In this document: positions 1-13,900 of the stretch, one piece after another | Numbering within the stretch: the stretch's first letter is position 1 | Layout of the letters: the number at the start of each line of letters is the position of its first letter | Source: Bugula neritina | Taxonomy: Eukaryota; Bryozoa; Gymnolaemata; Cheilostomatida; Bugulidae | Direction of reading: 5' to 3' | NCBI GenBank assembly: GCA_964035545.1 | Contig: OZ037768.1 | Location: 10,744,741 to 10,808,740 of the forward strand | DNA: 64,000 nucleotides | Made by a program: the position numbers and the translations under genes | The notes under the pieces: generated by a model | Database searches by the model: none | The model's input: the letters and a program-made list of their open reading frames with translations, nothing else | Told to the model about the DNA's origin: nothing

Positions 1-843
1 TGAGAAAAGCTAAAAGATGAATGCGAACATACGGTAATTCCGTCTGGTACAGTCTGGTCAACACCCCTTGCCTGTGGTTTCCATCTTTTAAGCAGCTCAG
101 TTAAAAAGTGCTTATGCTTATGATTTGATAAATCTAATAAATCTTGCATGTACTCTTCCAGATCAGCTTTGCTATCCATCGACAGCAAGTACCTGGGGCA
201 GCAGGTTAATATTACTTAGAGTAGTAAAGTATGCATAGAATAACAACCACATGAAATATTAAATCGAATTTTACAAACAATTTTCCCTGTAGAGTAATTG
301 TCAGTACTGAACTATATAGACGGAAAATTAGGCTGGTAAAATCGAGTTTTAATACCAAGGTTCAACTCTTAGGTTTTCCTAAGAGCATTACTACTTCTGA
401 TAAAATATTGCTAGCAGACCAATTGAAGCAAATATTCATAAGTGAATGAAATCAATTTTTTAAAATTCTAATAACAAATAGAAACTACCTGCTAACTATT
501 AGGCCTACATCTTAACATCACACTACCTAGCAAGAAGAGCTGCTAGGTAGTGTGGTGTACAATATCAAACCTTTGTTATAGTAATGGAGAAATATCATGA
601 CAACAAACAACTTCGCCACCCACCCTTTACCTTCTAACTCTGGTAGACCAGAGTTAGATCGTTTGGTGCTACAAAAAGTTTACTCACTGGTTTTGAGTTT
701 TTAGCTTCAAATTATATTTAGTACTAGTAAATTAGAGTAATAGAGCAAATAGTAAAACATTACATTGCTATATCATCTGCTGCATCACATTTCAACAAGT
801 GAGAAAGCTGATCTGTAATCCACAAACCAATATTTTCATTCAT
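1..843 (-). CDS. TRIP4: TRIP4 / activating signal cointegrator 1 (ASC-1), 5' end only
   Basis: Two spliced exons are visible. Exon 1 runs 843-764 from ATG and exon 2 runs 192 to beyond position 1. The GT donor after 764 and AG acceptor at 194-193 join in phase, giving about 90 residues without a stop. The joined protein starts MNENIGLW, has a helical stretch through DDIAMYLLS, then EEYMQDLLDLS and ELLKRWKPQ. This order matches the N-terminal region of animal TRIP4/ASC-1, where a YVLS...YV.DLL...F..EL..KW pattern precedes the zinc-finger and ASCH domains. The family acts in transcription coactivation and in the ASC-1 complex that handles stalled ribosomes and alkylation damage. The zinc finger and ASCH domain would lie left of the window. 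Identification rests only on the N-terminal pattern, so a diverged relative is possible. Confidence 0.68.
510..557. repeat. Short perfect-stem hairpin
   Basis: The arms CACACTACCTAGCA and TGCTAGGTAGTGTG flank an eight-base loop, within the TRIP4-like intron 1. It may be a palindromic mini-element remnant. Function unknown. Confidence 0.6.
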
Positions 844-3800
844 TTTCTAGCTAATGAAAAATCTACAAAATATATGAAATGCAATTAATGAGATGTTGTG
901 ATTGTTACATAAGCATTTACTGTATATGATTTGTGAAGTTGGCAATAGGGTCATGGGTGCACTGCACACAACGTAGGTTACAAATGTGAAGAATCCCTAT
1001 TCAAAATTTTTAAATTATTTGCGAAATAAGAAACTACTGCATAACTTTTAGTTGCTATAATGAAAATCTTTGCACTAGTGATTTTGAAATAAAATAAATG
1101 TAAAATATTGATATCAAGAGTTTTATATCATTTAAAAAGGCATTCGTAATATTAAGCTTATGATGTTAATACTCAAACTTTAAATAAATAGATAAAATAC
1201 TCTAGAATTTGTAAGAACAAATATTGATCAATAAAATATTCTACAATATTTTATTGTAAAAGATAAATAAGAGAATTATGCTGCTGCATGTTATTCACTT
1301 ACAACAAAGTTAAATTAATAATCATATACAAGAACTTTTATTTTCTGCTTGTAGAAGCATTATGATCATTATAAGTGCCAAATATTGTTACATGAATGCA
1401 TAGGTAACAGTATATTAAGAAGAACCATTTATAATCATTATCATATAGACTAAATCCATATTCGGTAAATAAGTCTATAAAAAAATACTAAGACTAAGAG
1501 TAAGCCTAATAATAAAAAATAATATGGCAATGGCCAGACCTATGGCTATAGACTATAGGCATAGCTCTGGCCATCGCCATGTTATTTTTTATTATCAGTA
1601 TAACTCCATACATATAGCAATTTATATAGGCTGTAACAGGCTCTTACTTTGATAGCCATGATTATCATTATTATTGTGATAAGATAAAGATTGAATAACA
1701 TATAAATAAGTAATATAAAAACCCGTTGAGAAGTAGAATCATATCTTTGGCTTTTCATATAATTTTACTTTAGATTAATCTTCCTCACAGAGTTTTAATC
1801 TAGTTATACTTATAGTTATACTAATACTTCTAATTACGCTAATACTTATAGTTATAGTTATTGTTCCAAAGCTGCAAACTGCAAACTGCAAAGTTAAAGC
1901 GAAAATGCAAAGCTTGGAACAAAATAAACTTAAACTAGAAGTAAAAGTAAAAGTAAAACTTAGCCAGCAACTCAACATAGCCTTCAATAATTTTGTTGCC
2001 AACTTCAAGTTTAGAAAAAATCTGTGATACTATTACTAATTCTTTTAAATTCAGTAATGCTTATTTAATAATATTTAATTGTAAACATTATTAAATAAGT
2101 ATCATTTTGATACACATATTATACGTTTGATGGTGAAATCGGAAATGAAGCTAACGTTTTAAATGGATTCAACAAAATACAGCTTAGTTTTCAGTACTCG
2201 CTTTTTAAGCTGTAGACACCCTATATTTTGTTAATATCATACTTTTATAATACCATTTGTTGGGCTAAAAATCGAAAAAGGTGATAACTCTATAGATAAC
2301 TTTTTTTTACAACAATTATCATGGTTTCCTAAATTTGACGCTCTACTTATCGCCACAAATGTGTACGCGCTATTTCAGGTCGCCACAAATTTGTCAGGAG
2401 TAGCTTCTTGTTCTGGTTATAAATTTCTGGTTTCGCACTAGGTTTCTACTTCAACAATGTTTATTATCTTATTTCTTATACAGGTATAATTTATAGCCTT
2501 ACAATAATTATACTAAACTACTAATTATTTAATAAATTATATTAACTACATATTATGATTTTAAACTAGTATTCACTTTGAGTGTAAGTGTAACTCACTA
2601 ACTGTAAGACTTACACTTAGACTTAAACTTAAAGCTAGACTAACTCTAAGTCTAAGAGTAAGACTAAGACTAAGAGTTGGAGTAACTGTAACTCATAACT
2701 GTAAGAGTGTAACACTAGCTGTAAGTGATCATGGTCACTGATGATGCTGATGATCATGAACTTGAAGTGATGATGCTAATCAACTTCAAGTGACAGTATG
2801 AGTATAAATCATTAAATGTAGAATTAAAACAGTAAAACTAAATATAGCTAACAAATAATTATATATATTAAATAAGATAATTTTTTATATTATTATTAAT
2901 AAATAATATTAATGATAAATTATATTTATATTATTATTCATTGATTAAAATTTTTAATTGAATATAGTTATACTATAAGATTAAGTATAACTATAAGTAT
3001 AACTGTATAAGTATGTAGTATATAGTATTAATACTAATAAGTAATAGTAATACTAAAACTAATAGTAGTATAACTATATACTTGTACTCGAAATAACCAT
3101 ACACTTTTTATTACTGATTCGTTATTGTTATAATTTTGCTAAAAGTGGTATTGCTCTTCAGGCATTATTTACCCTTAGTTGTGGCAACCGGTGGCAGTAG
3201 TAATGGTGATAGTAGTACTAAGTTGTGTTTATATTGATGAAGCCATATAATTTGATTTTATGGGTTTAACTTAATACGATTATTTATTTTCATCCTTAAT
3301 ATGGCCATGCATATAATATTAATATATACAGATGCTGGTACTTGACCCTTAAAAACTATTTAATACTAAAATATAGATAATAATCCCGAAGAGACACAAA
3401 TACTGATTTCCAATGCATAGGCCACAGTAGTTATGTTAAAATACGAGTAAAAGATAAGTTTGTGTTACTAATCTGTTGCAGCTACTAATATATAAGCTTT
3501 AGTGATGCAGTGATGGCTACTTGATATTATGATATATTTTTTTATAATTGTGATTACATACTTATATTTATTGCTGTAATCATATTCAACAATATGTATT
3601 TTTTTATTGTTGAGTTATATGGGGATTTGCTAATACTAATTCATATTTCAAAATGATTTTCAAAGTGCGGATCAGTCTCAGTTAGCAGCTCCATGAGTAA
3701 AGCTCAATATATATTTTATTTCAGATTGGCGAGCAATGATATACCTAGTCTAAGTACAAAGTCAGGCTCTGACTATTTTATTCTTCTGGTATCTGAAAGA

Positions 3801-4975
3801 CCAGATACACAAACGATATCACAGTGATACTGGTATGAAAATACTGCTACTACCAAAGTGTTAGCATGAGCAGCAACTAATAAAATATTATTGTCCATGT
3901 GATAATGCCTATAAATTGTTATTATTAGCACAACAATAAAGTGTTATAACTGACAAATTATTTTCAAGATAAATATAAACACAGTGTAGGCTACTTCATT
4001 TTTTCTTGCTTATACTTACAGCGATATAAACATTGTTTAACATTACATTGTGATAACTACGTATATTAGTAAATTTTAGTCAATTGCTATGGTTTTAATG
4101 CTCTAGTTGAAGTTTGATTTATTAAGTTGATTTTTCAATTTAATAGGTAATGTAAATTTTAGCATTGCATAAAGTTAAATAGCCTAAATTTCGTGAACTA
4201 TAGCTCTTAAAATTTCTCTTGAGTATACAGTGTTCATGGGTTTTTATGTGTTTGTTCCTTAACTTCCCCCTGAAACTAGAAATACTTAACTCTAATATTA
4301 AAGAATAATTTTTATATAATAGTTAATTAATTTAAATTGCATCTCATTGTAAGCTGACCTAAGATTTTTATGGCCAATAATATATGAGTTTTGTTGAGTA
4401 CTATTGAAGTGCTAAATTCTGTTAACTATATAAATTGAGTGATATTCTTGGTGGGGTGTTTAACCTATACACCAATACATTACTTGATTGATACTTTATT
4501 ATATTGTGGGCTTGCTAAGTTAGGTTAGTATCAGAAAGATTGTAGTATTTACTGCTTTTTCTAAAAATATCAATCCGATTGCCAAGTTTTCTGTGATGTT
4601 ATTTACCAATACTTTTTTGTTTAAAGCTGTTGCATAGCGAGTCTGTAAGCTTGTGCACAATATCAACCATCTCTCAAAATTTTTCTTCTCTAAAATTTGA
4701 AAGTTGCTCCTTTAGCTCCGTAATATCCAGTCTACTTTTCTTCAAATTATTCGAAGCTTTATGAATACAAAGACAGGTTTGCATAAAAACCCTGTTTTTA
4801 TATATTTGGAGCTATTATTTCTGACGAATAATTTTATACAAAGATAGCATAAAGTGTATAAAATTGCTAATAATCTATGCGGTTAACAGTTGACCTTATT
4901 GTGACTATATATTTACTGTAGCTGAGTAGTCAAGTTTGTGTATTGTATTTGTAGTCAATGTGATTAGGATTAATC
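844..4975. other. AT-rich intergenic region, no gene seen
   Basis: I find no open frame with splice context or family signature on either strand. The region holds short hairpins, purine/pyrimidine tracts such as the degenerate CTAAGA/AGTAAG repeats near 2630-2710, and long A/T runs. The open frame at 2008-1775 on the minus strand is low-complexity and unsupported. Promoters of the TRIP4-like gene (leftward) and of the receptor phosphatase (rightward) must lie here, but no TATA or other core element stands out. Confidence 0.5.
1506..1608. repeat. Palindromic (foldback) mini-element
   Basis: The left arm AATAAAAAATAATATGGC...GGCCAGA is mirrored by CTCTGGCCATCGCCATGTTATTTTTTATTAT on the right. 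The loop also contains the smaller palindrome GGCTATAGACTATAGGC. The structure resembles a hairpin MITE of about 100 bp; no target-site duplication is clear. Confidence 0.55.
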
Positions 4976-7900
4976 ATGGTGACCCGAACTTACAGTCACT
5001 CTGTAATACCATTCCTGATAGGACTGAGCTGGCTGTTTGGTGAGTGTGGTTGATAAGTTCATGTTACAGTAAACTAGCCACTAATCCTTGTGCAAATAAA
5101 GCTTTATAGTACCCTGGCTTCTATACAAATATAATGCTCAACAAATGGTCTTGAATAGCCATAAATTAAGATTGATAGTATTAATTATCAATAATCAATA
5201 TTCTACTCCAGTAATTAAAATTGACCAGTTAGTACATAATATTTTATAACATTTTTAGATTCTTTTTGTCTACTTGTGGTTCTTTTTAGTCTGTTTAGTT
5301 GTCTGACTAAAATGTATTACTAGAGAAACTTTGTATAATTGGCTCCGTGTTGGTTGAAGTACTTTGACGTTCTATTTGTTAGTGCCGGTGAATCTGTTTG
5401 AGTTAACTCTGTTCCCAGAATCACCTGAGGTGTCTTCAGGTAGCAGTTTCTCTCTCACCTGTAATTTGACATCAAGTGCCGGAGATGCAGCCAGTGTAAG
5501 TTCAATTTAAGTGAGGGCTTATCCTCATCTAGTACATTATCAGCGTAGTATATTATATTGTCAGCATAGTATACAGTCAACATAGTACATCATATTGTCA
5601 GCATAGTACATTGTTGGCATAGTATATTACATGATCAGCACATGCTGGCTGTCTAAAAAAGACTAGGAAAACTACAGCTTTGTCTTTAATTATGTAGCAA
5701 TGAAATAAACTACAATGGTTATTTTTTTTGCTAAAACATGATCTTTTACAATTAAATGTAAATATAATTGCAAGATGATGCTGCATATTATTTTCTGTTT
5801 GAAGGCTGTTATGGAATGGTCATTTGGTGGAAATGTTGTGGTTAAAAATGGGCAGGTGGCGGTTCATGGCTCAGCTATACAAGATGAATTCAAGAGAGAC
5901 ATTTTTGTTCCATCTGAAACCGTGGGTTTACTTTATCTGTTTGTGTATGCGATGAAGCAACACAATTTCAGTGCATAGAAAGAAGCTGTATTTGTATTTG
6001 AAATGGGAATGAAATGCTTTGTGTCTTTAGAAAGAGAAAAAATGAATTGCATCCTAAGAAAATTTTTTTGCGTTATTGACTATCGAACAAAATAACATTA
6101 CATTACATGACTGATCAGCTAGCTGTGACATAAATAGAATAAACTACTGCAGTATAATTTCTGAACTGCTCCAATAATTACTAATTTAACAAGTCACTGG
6201 GCCTTGAAGTACACTTTGCAGCCATGGCTGGGCATAGGATTCTGTACACTTGAAGTTGTGCTTATGCATGTGGGTTATATAATAAATAATCTCTAGTGAG
6301 TACACAGAGTATTTACAAGATGAAAGAATGATAAAGAACATAAATAATAACCTGGATGTTGTATTTAAGGGTTGCAGCAGCTAAGCTTTGAAGAATAAAT
6401 TTTGCTTTAAATATATATAATTTTATATAACAGTTTTATATAATTAAACATTGGGAATTTAGAACTCCATATCAGCTGAGGGCAGTATATTTTCAATAAT
6501 TTGTTTACAGATCAATAACTTAGTTTTTAACAATCCAAGTTGACTTTCTACATATATTTTGGCTTTAGCCCTGATAGGTTTTTGAAAATATTGCTCTTGT
6601 GACTTGAACACAAGTTACTGGTTGAAAACGTCTTCTTTTTAGTTATTCTTTTTCCTTACTTTTTTTATTAGGCATAATAAATTATTGATAAATTTTGTTT
6701 TAGTTTACAGATATAACAATTACCACAGTCTAAATGTAGTAGTTCCTATTGTAGATCTGTGTTTTTATGCACTAGCATGTGCAGGAAATGTATGTTATAT
6801 AGCTGTTGCCTTACTAATGACGTGAATGACTCAACGTGATGTTTCCATATTAATTTTATTCACAGATCAATATTCAATGGGTATCATATAGTTGAATATC
6901 TCATTTGTTAGATATCTGCTGATGGCAATACCAAGCTGGCTACACTAAACTTTCCCTTTGTTGTTCTACAAGCTGGCAAGGAATACATTTGTGGAGCCAC
7001 TTTGGGATCTTCCAGTGACTCTCAGACAACTCGTGTCACTGTAATGAATAAGTCTACTGTTTTGGTTTATTTTCCCCCTTTGATTTGTATTTGGAAATTA
7101 TGTTCACTAGGTTTAATGTAATTTTGTCACTCTGTTTAAAAAGTATACAATATTTTTGTATTTGCAAATATTGATGTAGAATGAACTTGTTTTACTTACT
7201 GAATTTGTCCGTGTCTGTTTTCCAAGTTGAGCTCAACCAATGTACTATATTCTAAACTGAGGCATCTTTTTCATGGCTACATTTAATTTAATGGATGGAT
7301 TTGACAGCTCTCCCTTCTTTGCTGCTGTTATACATTTTTGCAATCATTTATTACAAATGTGTTTAGGTTACAAATGCTAAAACGTTGGCGAAATTTGGCA
7401 GTGACGTAGAATTGATATGTGATGAAGGGAATGTGGCATTGTTTCCACTCTCCAGCCCGGTTGTCTGGTACTTGGTGGACAGCAACACTGGGGAGAGTTT
7501 AGAGGTTGTGAGATGTGGCGTGGAATTGTTTACTACTACAGCTGCACCCACCACACCAACGACACTGACTACTACCACATTGCCTCCTACTCCTAACCTC
7601 ACAACAATCAATAGTGGGTCCAACTCTTCGTTAACCTCCACAGCTACTCCTCAAACCACAACAACCACCACAGCAACAACCACCACCACAACTGCAGATG
7701 CGAGTACCACTCCTACCACATTAGCTCAAACACCTCCACCTGTGGCACAGGTAAAACTCTCTACTTCTTAGAAATAATTCTTAATTACACCTTGTAAGCT
7801 TTAAAGATATAACTCCCTTTAGAGTTGGCTGTAATCGCTGCAACTGAAGTGCTGGTTACATTACTGGGCGCATTCTGGACTGTAAAGTACCCGTGATAGT

Positions 7901-10900
7901 TTACAAATGTTTTATTTTGAATATAAAATAGTTTATGCTTGATATGCAAATTTCATTTCAATGGCTCTAGTTTTGGTATAAGTTTAGCCTATTTATAATC
8001 AAAGTTGTACTAGAGTAGTTTGGGCGCAGTAACTTTCCACAAGCTTCAGCAATATGGCCAGCTTAAAAGGCTGCAGTTTTTCTTTCAACTGACAGAAACC
8101 ATCAGAGTGATATCTAGCTGAGTGTATAGTGGCAGGTTAGGCACAAGCTGGCTGAGAACTTATTGGATGATTTAGTACCTACTTATAAAGAGACACATGG
8201 GCAACACACAATGTGCACTATTTTAGGCAACAGTTTATAATATTAAATTACTCTCTTTACTTTTTCAACTTCCTCATAAGACAATAGTGAATAGAGCCAT
8301 TGATTTCAATCACTATGCTTTCTGTCCTCACAGACGCTGGTGCTAACAGCTAATCAGTGGACTACTTTAAACCTACTAGCTAGTTATGTCACTTTGAATC
8401 CACTAGCTAGTTCTGTCACTTTGAATCTACTAGCTAGTTCTGTCACTTTAAATCAACTTACTAGTTATATCAGTTACTAAATTGGCAGCAATATTGGAAT
8501 AATAAAGTTCTATTAAATTACCAATTCCAGACATCTTATTACTACTAAATTACTTAATATAATAATAAATTTATTGGCCAGGGGATGTGTGTGAAACATA
8601 ATGCATCCTTATCTTCCTTTATACTATTGTAGAGAGTTGAGTGTGGTAGCTCAACATATCACATGCTCATTAAGCAGGTGGATATGACTGATGGTGGTAC
8701 TTACAAATGTGAATACAGTTATGATGCTGACATGAAAGTGTATACTTGGAGTAATGATCTCACTGTTAAAGGTTTGTTGTTTGGAGTTGATTTGAAGATA
8801 ACCATTTGTGATGAATCTCTCCCACTGTCCTGGTATTCAGAAAAAAAAGCAATTATTGGTCCAATAAGCTGTCATATATTTGTGATAATATATTGTGAAT
8901 GTAGCTGTCTATACAGCCACAGACCTTCTTCTGGAACAAATCTAACATGTTAAGTCCCCCCAAGGCAAAGGGATTTTTATATGTTTTAAGAATAATGACT
9001 CAGTGATAAAATCTAAGTTTTGCTTAGTAATTTTATCAAATATTGTGGTTGAACATGGTAATGACACGCATGGTTCATGATTACAACTAAGCCATTCAAA
9101 TATGGACTTAGAGAATAAGCAATTGAGAAATATTATAGAAATTTGTGTAGCAATTATAGAAATTGATGTAGCAATTTCAGCTATTGTTTTGTCTTTGTGG
9201 TTTTGTCACAAGCTCAGTGTTGCTTCTTACTGGGTTAGCAAACTGACATACTGTGTACTGCCATAAATGCAAACGTGCTTTTTTGTTTCCTTTTTCATTC
9301 CACACATAGATCTAGTAAATTGACTGGAGGTTTTTCCATGCCTGCCCTTTGCAAGATTCCTCTATACTTACTAATTGCTCACTAAGTGCCAACATCACTG
9401 CTGTTTATTCATAAATTCTTGTTGTAAATTTCACTGGTTTCATATTTCTCAGAGTATAAACTATATGATGTAACTGGCTGATTTATTGAGCATTGTTTGA
9501 CCTTCTTGCTTTTTTCTTGGTATATTGAAGTCACTCTCAATTTCATTATGACTAGTTGAGCACTAGTAAGATCTTATAGTTATCTCAACATGCATCATGC
9601 GTGACTAAGTATTAGTAATATTAACATTCCATTAGAGTAGAATTCCATCAACATATGAAATACTGCTTCTGATACACACCATTGCTAACAAAGACTAATA
9701 TTGCTAATGAATGAACTGTGAAATTTTGCTATGTGATCATCAATTTGGTAATATTTACAAACATTATGGTTGATTTAATCAACTGATGCTCATAGCATTT
9801 AAATAGTAATGACTGATATACAAGAACATGTACGAGCTGATTTGTCTAGTGTTAAACCTGTGTTAGCCTGTCAGCCAAAGTCAAAGTTGATTAATTGCTT
9901 TGGTTTGTACTACTGCACTGGCTAATCTTCCAGATATTTTTAGCTGGGGTGTGGGTGTCCATATTGTTCCTGTTGCTCACGTCCCACTTGAATGTATGTG
10001 AAAAATACAAAAGATTCCTTGTTCAAGTTTATGAGACAAGTTACTATTTATAAAACATATTTTGAAACTTTCACACTATTTAGTGCTGAACTACTTTTGC
10101 AAGGATTTTAATTATTGGTATCAAATAAACAACAATGATTATAATTAATTTATGATTGCTGCTATATCTATTTTGCATTGATTACTCACAGCACTAATGC
10201 TTATTATGCAGCAGCAATAACCGCTATTGCAATATTACTAATAGCAAAAACTGTCAGCAAACAGTCACTGGTGCAGTGCTAACAAGATATAAACATTCAG
10301 AGATAAACTTTCAAACACAAATGAGTATTTGTCTCAGCATTACACTAAGTGTTACGTTACCAGTTTTATGAGGATAATTGAATTAATCTAGAATCTAGAT
10401 GTATTTAATGAGTCATAAATCAAGAGATCTCCACACGCAACAGTGCAGGGAGGCCCAAGACTGTAAACATACTGCAATACGCATACTTTACACAATATAA
10501 ACTTGCAACAGGAACCAAATCTACTATTGGCCTTTAGGTGTGGTTACCAGGATGGTATTGAAGCTCTTGGAGTGAAGAAATTATCCACAATAGCAACCTA
10601 CCTTTATTACTAGTTAATCTTTATAATTTTGAAGTTTGTTGATAATATTTTTTGCATATAACCAAATTAATCACAATCTTTAGTTTATTTTTACTCATTA
10701 CATCATTTAATGGAAGGGAATGCGAATCTACTCTAACCTTTGGTTTTATATTATTTTGTTTATTTTTTACTTTTGAACTTTGCTTGACAGTAAAGCCAAG
10801 TCCTCCTGGGACGCCTGTTATGGTCAACAATACTCAGTCTACTATTACAGTCAGCTGGTCCCCTTCGTCTGAGTCAGCTAACAATGCTGTCGATAACTAT

Positions 10901-13900
10901 ACTGTGGAATATGTGTAAGTATTGCAATAACCAGCTCAGCAAATATTGTGCTTAGAAATATCTGTATCTCAGCAGAAAAATGTGCTTCTTGAAATTATAG
11001 ATCTTTTGAAATTGTTATGGTTATAGTTTTATAAAGCTGGTAAGCATGTAATGTTACGTTGAAGGTTTATTTTTTTGTCATATTTATATTCAGCTTTTGC
11101 AGTTGGTATATTTTTGGCTTGGTTGCTACTTTGGTATTATAGCTACATTTTACTACAAAATCTCAACTTTTGTTGGTAGTCAAAGGAATTATGTGTTTGG
11201 TAAATATGTTATGTTATGTTTGTATCATATTTAATAAGAAAAAAGCATCTATTTTAACAAAATGCTTTGTTTCATTAATTATGCAAGTTGTGTAAAAAGA
11301 AAATTGAAAAAATATGTCAAATTTTCTTGATGCTGTTATATGGGTTCACAATGTGAATTTGCCACCTACATTATTAATATCTAAACGTATATGTATATAC
11401 AGTAGGTATCAGCAGTTGATACATATGTACATTATGTGTAGGTTCTGCTGTCTAACCTGTCTATTGTTTTAGGTCTCTCTATACATATGAGTTGATTAAA
11501 GATAGTCCCACTATGCTGCACTATATTAGCAATGTGAGTGGTATTTTGCCGACAACAACCCTCGTGACAATAGAAGGCTTGGAGGGGGATACTAGATATG
11601 TGTCTCGTGTGGTTGCACACAATGAGATTGGCCGCACGGCCGGCTTGTTCAACACACTACTGGAAACAGCCGAAACACGTAATAACTTTTGTTGTTAGCA
11701 ATTTATCTAATATAAATATAGTCAAAAGTTGACAGTGATGGTCATGTAGTAAATATGTGATATTGGCATCTATCTGCTATTTGCTAATGATGACCTGCAA
11801 TAGACCATGTAAAACTCAGCCAATCAGCGAAGTGTACCAGGTCAATGTCTTACCATTGTAACTGATATAAAATTCTGCAAGTTCAATTGCAAAATGCATG
11901 CTTCTAAAAGCTAGTTGTGCAACTTTTTTTTCATGCATTATTTAATTTCATATCTTAAATTGATGACTCTTGAAATGAATTTTTAAAATGTCTAAATTAA
12001 ATGTTTATAAAATGCAATTAAAAATTTCATGTCTAGAAAAATGACCTGGTACACTTTTGCAACTTAAGGCCAATTATTACATAACTGCCAGCTTAGTAGT
12101 TATTTGTTGTTGCAGCTTGAATGGGTTATTGTTTAGCATTGGAAGCTTGCAGTAAACATCTGTGAATTTGGTACATGACTTTGATTGGCTGGTTTTTGAA
12201 TGGCCCTTTAGTATATGCATCTGGATGGCTAAGTAGTGTTGACTCCGCCTACATCTAGCTAATGTACAGTACCCAATCCACAGTAGTATTACAAAATTTC
12301 TGTTTAACAAATGAAATATTCTGGTCATTTGTCTTGTACTTTACAATAGTAAATATTCTATTCAACTAGAATTTTATTGTATGTGAGCCATGAGAACTAC
12401 TAAGAGGTTAAATCAACCACCCATGCTAGTAATATTGTAGCTCGCAGTAATAGCAAGTCCACACCATATAAATATACACATAAACTATTATGTGCAGCTT
12501 ATGAATGCTGAAATGACCCCATTTCTTACCTTCAATTTGAAAATAATTGTATTACATATTCTGCCACTTCTGCACCAGGAACTTGTTTTCCTTTTAAATT
12601 TTGAAAATAGTGGTCAGTTTCTGCAGCAGTCAACATCCACAATAAACAACGTAAGCTTTCAAATAAACTATAAATATATGAAATATTAGTGTGGAAACAA
12701 TGTAATTTATTCATTGCTATGATGAAAAATTATAAGAATATTATATAAAAGCTAGATATAGATTTCTAGTAAAATGGCACAGGTAAAAATAACACATTTT
12801 TACTTCAAATTCTAAATTTCATCAGTCACCAATGGTGGCTGTAGATTACAGAGAGCACAGCAAACTATCATAATCTTGTCTAATAGAGGTGCCAACACTA
12901 AGTTCACACCTCCAGGACCATTTAAAATATTGAACTCCTTTATTCTTTTGATTGCTCTTTTGACATGGATTCGAAGGTTAGCAATCAACTTTGTTTGCAG
13001 TAACTTAATTTAGAGATATAAAAAAGGCCAGCAAGCATTTGAAACTGTAAATATTGACGCAGCTTCATCAAAGCCAATAAAAGTTTATCTTGTCCTGTTA
13101 ACTTTTTTTCTGAAAGTGAGAACTTTCATCTTCGGACATATAAATCTAAATATAGTAAACAAAGAATGAAAATTAAATTATGATTCAAATTATAATGTAT
13201 GTGCTAAATAAATTTTGTGCTTAGTTTGTATTCATTCAGCAGTTTTTACCCTCTGGTAAGTAGCTTCAGTTATATTTTGCAAGAACTATGAAGTTCAAGA
13301 ACTGCTAGTTGAAGGCTTGACCCAATATATCACCATCCAAACAGAATGTAATGTGTGTCAACATGTGTTACATAATACTGTAACAGTACATAATAAGCTA
13401 GTTGTATGAATACATCCTTTGAATGAAGTCATGAGTTTAAACAAATACTGTGGACAAACAATTATTACTTCATTTTATAATTATACTATAACTAATTCAA
13501 ACCCAAATTATTTCTAGAATAGCATTTAATAATGCTTGTGAATAAGTGAAACTAGTAACAAGTGTAAACCATTTTAGTTTTAAACACTGAGTTAGTTTCA
13601 GCTAAAAATTAGATTAGGAGGCCACTTTTGATAAGCTTTAAAATAACCAAGGAAAATTTAAGTCAAAACAATTTACTTTTCCTGGAGAAAGTGAGTCAAT
13701 TTGTCCACAAATAAAAGACTGCTGCTTGTTTAAATAAAACCCTAAACTAAATAAATCAAAGCATGCAGATGACCACTGTGGTATTTATGAATATCTTACA
13801 TAAAACAACATCTTTAATAAGAAATGTATGAATGATACACTCATACTGCAACAAATTTAATTAAAATGACAGTTTTACTACACATCAAATTTAATCAATG

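Noticed and set aside
1775-2008. 77-residue minus-strand protein
   Set aside because: Low-complexity Ser/Thr/Ile reading of a degenerate repeat; no splice or family support.
7363-7641. Minus-strand Val-rich protein
   Set aside because: Antisense shadow of the Thr-rich RPTP exon.
12077-12328. Small conserved gene present twice (mirrored at 14962-15231)
   Set aside because: The apparent conservation is due to the inverted arms of one transposon copy; no protein family and no selection evidence.
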